From Deltaproteobacteria bacterium (GTDB lineage Bacteria > Desulfobacterota > GWC2-55-46 > S146-70 > JAUXIU01), in the NCBI GenBank assembly GCA_030620895.1, contig JAUXIU010000076.1, positions 1-5,871 of the forward strand: a stretch of DNA of 5,871 bases. The letters are read 5' to 3'. Position numbers and translations under genes: made by a program. Below, piece after piece: positions 1 to 5,455 of this stretch (the stretch's first letter is position 1; each line of letters opens with the position of its first letter). The notes below the pieces were generated by a model. It was not told where the DNA came from. It did no database searches and was given only the letters and a program-made list of their open reading frames with translations.

Positions 1-8
1 CGATTAGG

Positions 9-131
9 TTAGTAGAAGAGGGTTCCAATAATAAAGGAAAGAACCATAACAGCCGTTATAGCTCCGCTTACCACTATATATCCTATTTCAAGGTGTCGTA
101 TTTCTTTATCTTCCCTTTCAAGTATATACAT
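9..131 (-). CDS. Small single-helix membrane protein, 40 aa, unrecognised
   Basis: The sequence shows a 40-codon frame from ATG (129-131) to TAA (9-11). It is preceded by a textbook ribosome binding site, AAAGGAGGTG on the minus strand (139-148), with 9 nt between AGGAGG and the ATG. The protein has a charged N-terminus (MYILEREDKEIRHLE) and then one hydrophobic stretch from about residue 16 to 40 (starting IGYIVVSGAITAV), which would make a single membrane helix ending almost at the C-terminus. An acidic/basic head before a C-terminal helix suggests a tail-anchored or single-pass protein, perhaps an accessory subunit of a membrane complex. I do not recognise the family and assign no function. 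The gene sits about 150 nt downstream of a good promoter and behind a structured leader. Any operon partners would lie off the left edge. Its short length makes coding status inferential, but the ribosome site, hydrophobic pattern and promoter agree. Confidence 0.65.
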   Translation of the reverse strand: MYILEREDKEIRHLEIGYIVVSGAITAVMVLSFIIGTLFY

Positions 132-279
132 TATAATTCACCTCCTTTGAAGTCTGTAAGCTTCTTTGATTTGATAACCAGAAACCACCAAACTAACACC
201 GCTACGGGCATATGTGGCAGAACCTATTTCATCTATAGATGATTCGGCTCTTGCCTCTAGGAGATAAATACCAATTTAC
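132..279 (-). promoter_or_regulatory. Structured 5' leader with possible SD sequestration
   Basis: This is the presumed untranslated leader of the 40-aa gene, from the predicted start (about 279) to the ATG. On the minus strand GGCAAGAGCC (246-255) pairs with GGTTCTGCC (216-224) as 3 + 6 bp with one bulged A. It encloses a 14-nt perfect palindrome (229-242; TCATC/GATGA stem, TATA loop) separated by a small GAA/AATA internal loop. The pairing is complete only in the minus-strand RNA: one pair is G-U there and becomes A-C on the other strand, so the structure fits minus-strand transcription. In addition TTTATCTCCT (259-268) can pair with AGGAGGTGAA (137-146), which is the SD itself, over 10 consecutive pairs with two G-U. 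This suggests translational control. I tried to match c-di-GMP-I/II, cobalamin, TPP, SAM, fluoride, preQ1 and ZTP signatures from memory and found none. Confidence 0.4.
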
Positions 280-285
280 AAAAAA

Positions 286-314
286 ATTATAACACTAATT
301 GACATTGAAATCAA
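286..314 (-). promoter_or_regulatory. Sigma70-type promoter for the 40-aa gene
   Basis: On the minus strand TTGATT (309-314) is followed after exactly 17 nt by a perfect TATAAT (286-291). Transcription would start near G at 279, giving a leader of about 148 nt before the small gene. The -35 matches four of six consensus bases. No comparable promoter was seen closer to the gene. Confidence 0.6.
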
Positions 315-320
315 TAATTG

Positions 321-335
321 TTTTTACTGTAAAAA
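321..335. repeat. 15-bp perfect palindrome, operator-like
   Basis: TTTTTAC (321-327), one central T, then GTAAAAA (329-335) form a perfect 7-1-7 inverted repeat. It lies 6 nt upstream of the -35 element of the minus-strand promoter, centred near -49 from the predicted start. That position suits an activator site, but the AT-rich composition makes chance likely enough that a function is only inferred. Confidence 0.4.
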
Positions 336-445
336 GCGTATAAGCATCGTATTGCGTAGTGCTGTTTATTCTATCTTCATTTTTCAATTGGTTAAGTCAT
401 TAGGTTACGGTTAGGATGCAAGTTTTGTCAATTTAAGTTACAGGA

Positions 446-534
446 ATTAGCTTCTTAGCTTATTAGGTTTTTAGGGAAAACAAGGAGTAGCCTAAAAAGC
501 TACAACCTAAAAAGCTATTAGGAATTATTCCTAA
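446..534. repeat. Cluster of short direct and inverted repeats
   Basis: Two tandem 15-bp units, CCTAAAAAGCTACAA (491-505) and CCTAAAAAGCTATTA (506-520), agree at 13 of 15 positions. Upstream, TAGGTTTTTAGG (464-475) is an inverted copy of CCTAAAAAGCTA with one mismatch. GTAGC/GCTAC (487-491/499-503) forms a 5-bp inverted repeat around the first unit. TTAGGAAT-T-ATTCCTAA (518-534) is a perfect 8-1-8 palindrome. The block lies between two minus-strand genes and contains no reading frame. It may be a degraded mobile-element end, a recombination scar or regulator sites; I cannot decide from one copy. Confidence 0.5.
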
Positions 535-650
535 TTCATTCTTTTCATTCGTCAATCTTAAATTTTAAGGGGTTTTTGCGCTGGAAACAATAATACTTAC
601 TATTCAAAACAATCCTTAACATCCCCTCTTCATGGATTATATGATACCTG

Positions 651-1043
651 TTACTTATTTGAGCCTTTCCTGTACTGAATTGTCTTTCCTAATTCTTTCA
701 GTTTGCCAAGGTAAACAGGTTCATACTTTCTCTCTAGCTTTTCTAATACCTTCTTGATTTTTTCGGGGTCTTTGGATTTATCTTTTAATTGATCTGATAT
801 ATCGAAACCAGCATATAAAGCATCTTGTTGGTACGCCCAGATATTACCGTTTCTGGAGTCGAGAAGGATTATGTAGTCATCTGTTCCGTTTCGGAAATCT
901 TCGCTTAAAACCTGGATATAATCCAGATTACCAGACAGACTGGCATATGCATACTCCGACCTGGTATACGGCTTTATAGCAATAATTCCTGTAAAAACAA
1001 CAACACAAACCAGAGCAACCCTCATGAAATTATTTATGTTCAT
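651..1043 (-). CDS. Hypothetical small exported or membrane-anchored protein, 130 aa
   Basis: The start chosen is the ATG at 1041-1043 because AAAGGAGGA (1048-1056, read on the minus strand) sits 5 nt upstream; the frame is open further upstream but without a comparable ribosome site. Residues about 9-23 (VALVCVVVFTGIIAI) form a hydrophobic segment after a short N-terminus with a single Arg, followed by KPYTRSEYAYA. This fits a signal anchor, or a signal peptide if cut near AYA-S. The soluble part contains DDYIILLDSRNGNIWAY (about 75-91) and ends VYLGKLKELGKTI. A strand reading 'LLDSRNG.IW.Y', later followed by a short closing strand, resembles many small uncharacterised secreted bacterial proteins; this is recollection of a pattern, not a named family. 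A Lys-rich helix lies between (about 100-118). The gene diverges from pilB across a 152-nt gap. A link to the pilus is possible but rests on position only. Confidence 0.75.
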   Translation of the reverse strand: MNINNFMRVALVCVVVFTGIIAIKPYTRSEYAYASLSGNLDYIQVLSEDFRNGTDDYIILLDSRNGNIWAYQQDALYAGFDISDQLKDKSKDPEKIKKVLEKLERKYEPVYLGKLKELGKTIQYRKGSNK

Positions 1044-1073
1044 ACTGTCCTCCTTTTGAGAATAATATTTTGA

Positions 1074-1089
1074 ACGGGACAATTCCCGT
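1074..1089. repeat. 6-4-6 perfect inverted repeat in the divergent gap
   Basis: ACGGGA (1074-1079), CAAT, TCCCGT (1084-1089). It is located 31 nt upstream of the 130-aa gene's start and about 20 nt upstream of the pilB -35 element. It could be a regulator site shared by both directions or a leader hairpin of the minus-strand transcript. Its GC-rich arms stand out in an AT-rich gap. Confidence 0.45.
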
Positions 1090-1109
1090 AATTCCAATTT
1101 CTTATTCCC

Positions 1110-1138
1110 TTGACAAGCTTGATAGATTTTAATAGCAT
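1110..1138 (+). promoter_or_regulatory. Sigma70-type promoter for pilB
   Basis: A perfect TTGACA (1110-1115), a 17-nt spacer and TAGCAT (1133-1138; four of six -10 bases) predict a start near 1145. That gives a leader of about 50 nt and argues against the TTG at 1139 as pilB's start. No sigma54-type -24/-12 element was seen here. Confidence 0.5.
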
Positions 1139-1195
1139 TTGCTTTATAACAATATTTCCATGAAAAACTCAACATTAAAAAAAGGGCCTTCCAAT

Positions 1196-2890
1196 ATGGT
1201 TGATAGATTTGGGGAACTCCTGGTTAAGAGCAATATAATTACCCAGGAGCAGCTAAATAAGGCCATAGAAGAACAGCGTGTCTCAGGAGGAAAAATTGGT
1301 TATAATTTAACTAAACTTGGGTTTATAAATGAGAAAGACCTCACGGCTTTCTTGAGCAAACAATATGGAATACCCGCAATCGATCTCGCCACAGTAGAAA
1401 TCGTTCCGGATGTAATAAAACTCATCTCTGAAGATGTCGCTAAAAAATACCAGATTATACCGACAAGTAGAACGGGATCTACATTGATAGTAGCAATGTC
1501 CGACCCATCCAATATATTCGTTATCGATGATATAAAATTTCTGACTGGATACAATGTAGAACCAATGGTTTCCTCCGAGACTGCAATAAAATCGGCAATA
1601 GATAAGCACTATGCGGTTCCTGAGATGGATATTGGTGATGTCCTGACCGAATTCGATGAGAGCGAGATGGAGGTTGTACAAGAAGAGGAAGAGGTTGATA
1701 TCTCTGACCTCAAAAAGGAGATAGAAGATGCGCCAGTTGTAAAACTTGTAAACCTTGTATTGACAGATGCAATAAAAAAGGATGCAAGCGATATACACCT
1801 GGAACCATACGAAAAATATTTCAGGGTAAGATACAGGATAGATGGTGTCCTTCAACAGGTAATGAACCCCCCTGTGAGGATGAAGAACGCGATCGTTTCA
1901 AGGATAAAGATTATGTCCAGCCTCGATATAGCCGAGCGGCGACTTCCTCAAGACGGCAGGATCAAATTAAAGTTGGGAGCGGATAAAGAGATGGACTACA
2001 GGGTATCTGTCCTGCCAACCCTCTTTGGCGAAAAGGTTGTGTTGAGGCTTCTGGATAAAAGTAGCCTCCAGTTAGACATGACCAAACTGGGTTTTGAGCA
2101 GGAGGCACTCGATAATTTTTTGGAGGCAATACATAAGCCGTGGGGCATGGTCCTTGTTACAGGACCAACAGGGAGTGGAAAGACAACGACACTGTACTCG
2201 GCCCTCACTGATCTTAATAAGATCAGTGAGAATATATCTACCGCCGAGGACCCCGTGGAATATAACCTCATGGGCATAAACCAGGTTCAGATGCATGAAG
2301 AGATAGGGTTAAACTTTGCAGCGGCCCTCAGAGCCTTTTTGAGGCAAGACCCTGACATTATAATGGTTGGTGAGGTAAGGGATTACGAAACCGCAGAGAT
2401 CTCCATAAAGGCCGCATTAACCGGCCACCTTGTCCTATCAACACTCCATACAAACGATGCCCCATCGTCTATCAACAGGCTTCTTAATATGGGTATAGAA
2501 CCATTTCTTATAGCCTCATCTACAAACCTTGTTCTTGCTCAGAGACTTGCAAGAAAGATATGCAATGAGTGTAAAGAACAAGTTAAGGTGGCAGAACAGA
2601 CATTGATAGATCTTGGCTTCACCCCTGAAGGAGGGTCGGTACAGTGTTATAAAGGGAAGGGATGTGCAAAATGCAACGGGACAGGGTATAAGGGCAGGGT
2701 AGCCCTTTATGAGGTTATGCCACTCAGTGAGACATTAAAGGATCTTGTATTGAATGGTGTTTCTACAGCTGAATTGAAGAGAGCCGCGGTTGATGAAGGG
2801 ATGAAGACGTTAAGAATGAGCGGGCTTCAAAAGATAAAAGAAGGGGTCTCAACCCTCGAAGAGATATTGAGAGTAACGATGGGAGATTGA
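1196..2890 (+). CDS. pilB: PilB, type IV pilus extension ATPase
   Basis: PilB is the cytoplasmic hexameric ATPase that turns the PilC platform to add pilin subunits. The 564-residue product has an N-terminal MshEN-type region with two similar repeats (about 4-27 and 33-56), an acidic linker (152-178), then the GspE/PilB ATPase. The ATPase shows Walker A GPTGSGKT (323-330), Asp box TAEDPVEY (349-356), Walker B DIIMVGEVRD (387-396, catalytic Glu393), His box TGHLVLSTLHTND (409-421) and a zinc site C456-x2-C459/C490-x2-C493. Length is normal for the family. The ATG at 1196 was chosen because AAAGGG lies 9 nt upstream and the protein then begins MVDRFGELLV as homologues do; ATG 1160 and TTG 1139 lack ribosome sites. 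MshEN domains can bind c-di-GMP, but here the motifs deviate (Phe5, Asn13, Lys33), so binding is uncertain. It leads the pilBTC cluster and contains a perfect 12-bp hairpin at 2204-2230. Confidence 0.97.
   Translation: MVDRFGELLVKSNIITQEQLNKAIEEQRVSGGKIGYNLTKLGFINEKDLTAFLSKQYGIPAIDLATVEIVPDVIKLISEDVAKKYQIIPTSRTGSTLIVAMSDPSNIFVIDDIKFLTGYNVEPMVSSETAIKSAIDKHYAVPEMDIGDVLTEFDESEMEVVQEEEEVDISDLKKEIEDAPVVKLVNLVLTDAIKKDASDIHLEPYEKYFRVRYRIDGVLQQVMNPPVRMKNAIVSRIKIMSSLDIAERRLPQDGRIKLKLGADKEMDYRVSVLPTLFGEKVVLRLLDKSSLQLDMTKLGFEQEALDNFLEAIHKPWGMVLVTGPTGSGKTTTLYSALTDLNKISENISTAEDPVEYNLMGINQVQMHEEIGLNFAAALRAFLRQDPDIIMVGEVRDYETAEISIKAALTGHLVLSTLHTNDAPSSINRLLNMGIEPFLIASSTNLVLAQRLARKICNECKEQVKVAEQTLIDLGFTPEGGSVQCYKGKGCAKCNGTGYKGRVALYEVMPLSETLKDLVLNGVSTAELKRAAVDEGMKTLRMSGLQKIKEGVSTLEEILRVTMGD
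2204..2230. repeat. Perfect 12-3-12 inverted repeat inside pilB
   Basis: CTCACTGATCTT (2204-2215), AAT, AAGATCAGTGAG (2219-2230) match perfectly. The arms lie in the codons for ALTDLNKISEN, shortly after Walker A. Protein length and motif spacing across the hairpin agree with PilB homologues, so it does not look like an insertion. It has no U-run after it, so it is not a standard terminator on the + strand. Confidence 0.85.
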
Positions 2891-2903
2891 GTGCACGCTG
2901 ACA

Positions 2904-2919
2904 GGTGACAAAGATCACA
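2904..2919. promoter_or_regulatory. CRP-like palindrome in the pilB-pilT gap
   Basis: GGTGA-CAAAGA-TCACA matches the CRP/FNR-superfamily layout TGTGA-N6-TCACA at 9 of 10 half-site bases. It lies 14 nt after the pilB stop and about 90 nt before pilT. No strong -10/-35 pair was seen downstream of it, so a role for it is only inferred. Confidence 0.3.
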
Positions 2920-2994
2920 GAATGGATTGTTTGATAAGTGATAGTGTTAGCTAAAAGGATATCTGTGTAATATCTGTTAAAAGATCTGAATAAT

Positions 2995-3009
2995 AGGAGG
3001 ATTGTAGTG
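2995..3009 (+). promoter_or_regulatory. Ribosome binding site fixing the GTG start of pilT
   Basis: AGGAGG (2995-3000) is 6 nt upstream of GTG at 3007. The nearby TTG at 3002 is followed at once by TAG, and no ATG fits, so the GTG start is well supported. Confidence 0.85.
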
Positions 3010-4119
3010 GGAGAGCAAGAACAGAAGATTAGTGTACACGAACTCTTAAACACCATGATTGAAAAGGGTGCATCGGACCTACATTTAACAGCAGGTTCTC
3101 CACCGAGACTCAGGTTGCATGGCAACCTTGTCCCTATGGATCTGCCTACACTTAACTCTGCACAGACTAAACAGATTGCTTACAGTATACTCACAGATGC
3201 CCAGAAGCATAAATTTGAGGAGGAGAATGAACTGGACTTTTCATTCGGGTTAAAGGGCTTGAGCAGGTTCAGAGGAAACGTCTTCGTACAGAGAGGTGCA
3301 GTGGCGGCTGTCTTCAGGTCAATCCCGTTTAATATAAAGTCAACCCAGGACCTTGGGCTACCTCCAATTTGTGATGAATTTACCAATAAGCCCAGGGGAT
3401 TGGTTCTGGTAACTGGTCCTACGGGATGTGGTAAGTCAACAACACTCGCTGCGATGATCGATAAAATCAACATGGAAAAAGATAATCATATTATAACGAT
3501 TGAAGACCCAATAGAGTATCTCCATACCTCCAAGAAAGCGCTGGTAAATCAAAGGGAGGTTGGCGCTGATACCCATACATTTAAAAGGGCATTAAAATAT
3601 GTATTGAGACAGGACCCTGATGTGGTTTTATTGGGTGAGATGAGGGACCTGGAGACTATAGAGACGGCATTGACAATTGCAGAGACGGGTCATCTTTGTC
3701 TGGCAACACTCCATACAAACTCCTGTGTCCAGACCATGAACAGGATAATCGATGTATTCCCTTCAAATCAGCAGCCCCAGGTAAGGGCACAGCTTTCGTT
3801 TGTACTGGAGGGTGTTGTATCACAGTTGCTTCTTCCCAGGGCTGATGGAGCGGGAAGGATTCTTGCGGTGGAGATAATGGTTCCAAATGCTGCCATAAGG
3901 AACCTTATAAGAGAGGACAAGATTCATCAGATATATTCACAGATGCAGGTAGGGCAGGCAAAGTTTGGTATGCAGACCATGAATCAGAGCCTCTTTTCCC
4001 TTTATAATAGGAGGGAAATAACGCTTGAAGAGGCTATCGGAAGGAGTACCGACCCTGATGAAATCAGGCAGATGATATCAAAAACTGGCGCTTCGCTGTC
4101 GCCTGGTGTAGTGAGGTAG
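3007..4119 (+). CDS. pilT: PilT, type IV pilus retraction ATPase
   Basis: PilT is the hexameric ATPase that drives pilus disassembly and so twitching motility, DNA uptake and surface sensing. It acts at the cytoplasmic face on PilC. The 370-residue product shows the PilT N-terminal region beginning ISVHELLNTMIEKGASDLHL, then Walker A GPTGCGKST (137-145), Asp box IITIEDPIEY (162-171), Walker B VVLLGEMRD (206-214, catalytic Glu211) and His box ETGHLCLATLHTN (226-238). The C-terminal AIRNLIRE motif (296-303) is characteristic of PilT and separates it from PilB/GspE; the zinc cysteines of PilB are absent, as expected. Length is usual for the family. It starts with GTG, 116 nt after pilB, and its last codons supply the ribosome site of pilC. 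The larger gap upstream leaves room for separate control of extension and retraction motors. Confidence 0.97.
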   Translation: MGEQEQKISVHELLNTMIEKGASDLHLTAGSPPRLRLHGNLVPMDLPTLNSAQTKQIAYSILTDAQKHKFEEENELDFSFGLKGLSRFRGNVFVQRGAVAAVFRSIPFNIKSTQDLGLPPICDEFTNKPRGLVLVTGPTGCGKSTTLAAMIDKINMEKDNHIITIEDPIEYLHTSKKALVNQREVGADTHTFKRALKYVLRQDPDVVLLGEMRDLETIETALTIAETGHLCLATLHTNSCVQTMNRIIDVFPSNQQPQVRAQLSFVLEGVVSQLLLPRADGAGRILAVEIMVPNAAIRNLIREDKIHQIYSQMQVGQAKFGMQTMNQSLFSLYNRREITLEEAIGRSTDPDEIRQMISKTGASLSPGVVR

Positions 4120-4121
4120 AT

Positions 4122-5342
4122 ATGCCGACATTCGCTTATGAAGGTAGAACAATGAGTGGAGAGGTTAAGAAGGGGGTTATAGATGCCCCTAATCTGGCCT
4201 CTGCAACTGCTACTATAAGAAGGCAGCAGATCGTTCCATCCTCCATTACAGAAAAGAAGATGGGGCTGGGTTCCATTCAACTGAAGATACCTGGTCTCGG
4301 GAAGGTAATCACAACAAAAGAGGTTGTCGTATTTACACGGATGTTTGCCACCATGATAGATGCAGGACTACCTCTTGTCCAGTGTCTCGAGATTCTCAGC
4401 AGCCAGCAAGAGAATAAGGAGTTCAAAAAGGTACTGTCAGATGTAAAAGCCAGCGTTGAGGGAGGAAGCACATTTGCCGATGCACTTAAAAAGCATCCAA
4501 AGGTATTTGATGATTTGTATGTAAACCTGGTTGCGGCAGGAGAGGTGGGTGGTATCCTTGATACAATACTGAATAGACTCTCTGTATTTATGGAGAAGAA
4601 TGAAAAGATAAAGAACGCTATAAAGGGGGCAATGACCTATCCAGCTGCAGTAATCATTGTAGCTCTTATAATAGTGACTGGTTTACTGGTCTTTGTTGTG
4701 CCTATATTCGAGGATATGTTTTCAGACTTCGGAAAGGCACTACCCCTTCCAACCCAGATAGTCATAAATTTGAGCGACTGGCTTAAAAGCTACTGGTATA
4801 TATTACTTCTGTCACTTGTGGGGGTTGGTTATGGTTTAAAGAAATACTATGGCACGGTACGTGGTAGAGTAGTAATGGATGGCGTCTTCCTTAAGATACC
4901 TGTCTTTGGCGACCTCCTTAGAAAGACGGCCATTGCGAGATTTACAAGGACATTGGGTACGATGCTAAGTAGCGGTGTTCCTATCCTTGAGGCACTCGAA
5001 GTGGTTGCGAAGACTGCAGGTAACAAGGTTATTGAGGCTGGCATTATAAAATCAAGGACGGCACTCAGTCAGGGCAAGACATTTGCAGAACCACTTGGTG
5101 AGACGAAAATCTTTCCCGGCATGGTAACACAGATGATATCAGTTGGAGAGTCGAGTGGTTCACTTGATTCAATGTTAAATAAGATCGCCGATTTTTACGA
5201 AGAAGAGGTTGAAACGGCAGTGTCAGCCTTAACCTCCCTTATAGAACCGATGCTGATGGTCTTCCTGGGGGTTATAGTCGGTGGTCTTGTTATTACGATG
5301 TATTTGCCGATATTCCAGCTCGCAGGGGCAGCCGGCGGATAG
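4122..5342 (+). CDS. pilC: PilC, type IV pilus inner-membrane platform protein
   Basis: PilC is the inner-membrane GspF-family platform on which PilB and PilT work and around which pilins are assembled. The 406-residue product begins MPTFAYEGRTMSGEVKKGVI, typical of the family. It has two T2SSF repeats (about 68-191 and 271-393), each with the GE-x-G/S-G-x-LD motif (GEVGGILD 140-147; GESSGSLD 342-349). Three membrane segments are visible, about 171-197, 222-240 and 375-398, the last being IEPMLMVFLGVIVGGLVITM and beyond. The ATG lies 2 nt after the pilT stop, with GAGGT (4113-4117) overlapping that stop, so translation is probably coupled to pilT. Length and motifs are complete; nothing is broken. 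A GC-rich stem-loop covers its stop codon. Confidence 0.97.
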   Translation: MPTFAYEGRTMSGEVKKGVIDAPNLASATATIRRQQIVPSSITEKKMGLGSIQLKIPGLGKVITTKEVVVFTRMFATMIDAGLPLVQCLEILSSQQENKEFKKVLSDVKASVEGGSTFADALKKHPKVFDDLYVNLVAAGEVGGILDTILNRLSVFMEKNEKIKNAIKGAMTYPAAVIIVALIIVTGLLVFVVPIFEDMFSDFGKALPLPTQIVINLSDWLKSYWYILLLSLVGVGYGLKKYYGTVRGRVVMDGVFLKIPVFGDLLRKTAIARFTRTLGTMLSSGVPILEALEVVAKTAGNKVIEAGIIKSRTALSQGKTFAEPLGETKIFPGMVTQMISVGESSGSLDSMLNKIADFYEEEVETAVSALTSLIEPMLMVFLGVIVGGLVITMYLPIFQLAGAAGG

Positions 5343-5354
5343 GATGCCGGTTGC
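5328..5354 (+). repeat. Stem-loop across the pilC stop codon
   Basis: GCAGCCGGC (5328-5336) pairs with GCCGGTTGC (5346-5354) over 9 bp with one G-U, leaving a 9-nt loop that contains the TAG stop. No T-run follows, so it is not a standard intrinsic terminator. It could stabilise or process the mRNA between pilC and pilS, or reduce readthrough. It is the only GC-rich structure in the gap. Confidence 0.55.
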
Positions 5355-5455
5355 TGGTAAATTGGATACTCACCGCAAAGAATAGTTCCTGAAATGCCTA
5401 AGTTTTGGGGTATAAATTCCACATCTTCAGGGGTATATTAAGGTGAGCTATACCG
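5343..5455 (+). other. pilC-pilS gap with paired GGGGTATA repeats
   Basis: The 113-nt gap carries two GGGGTATA copies (5407-5414 and 5430-5437), 23 nt apart, the second directly before the pilS ribosome site AAGGTGAG (5440-5447). I saw no convincing -35/-10 pair, so pilS may be read from upstream or from an unrecognised promoter. Confidence 0.35.

Larger units (their letters stand above)
315..650. other. AT-rich non-coding stretch
   Basis: No convincing gene was found on either strand of this roughly 340-nt interval: possible starts lack ribosome sites or stop within a few codons. It holds several short palindromes (321-335, 518-534, 557-569) and TTAGG/CCTAA-type repeats concentrated at 446-534. 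CTTAAATTTTAAG at 557-569 is followed by GGG and five T on the + strand, but an AT-only stem is a poor terminator. I saw no clear intrinsic terminator for the minus-strand gene ending at 651. Confidence 0.6.

Noticed and set aside
131..211. A 26-codon minus-strand frame (MPVAVLVWWFLVIKSKKL...) whose TAA overlaps the ATG of the 40-aa gene, faintly like a CcoS/FixS tail.
   Set aside because: It has no ribosome site, its hydrophobic stretch is too short, and its C-terminal KGGE is simply the SD sequence read as codons. Stop-start overlap alone is not enough.
147..275. Another minus-strand open frame ending in the SD (…EAYRLQRR stop).
   Set aside because: No ATG, GTG or TTG start near its 5' end; it would start at ATT immediately after the predicted transcript start. 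A 40-codon opening by chance is common.
557..577. CTTAAATTTTAAG plus GGGGTTTTT as a + strand intrinsic terminator.
   Set aside because: The stem is entirely A/T and the T-run is separated by GGG; no + strand gene ends upstream within the window.
1044..1175. N-terminal extension of the 130-aa minus-strand protein to an upstream ATG.
   Set aside because: The extra 44 residues overlap the pilB control region, look non-family-like and lack a ribosome site, while the internal ATG has a strong one before a signal-like segment.
1139..1195. Longer PilB starting at TTG 1139 or ATG 1160.
   Set aside because: TTG 1139 lies at the predicted promoter's -10/start region, neither has a ribosome site, and homologues begin near MVDRFGELL.
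1307..1855. Long minus-strand open frames inside pilB (and similar ones inside pilT and pilC).
   Set aside because: They are shadows of clearly conserved + strand genes, with no ribosome sites and no recognisable protein features.
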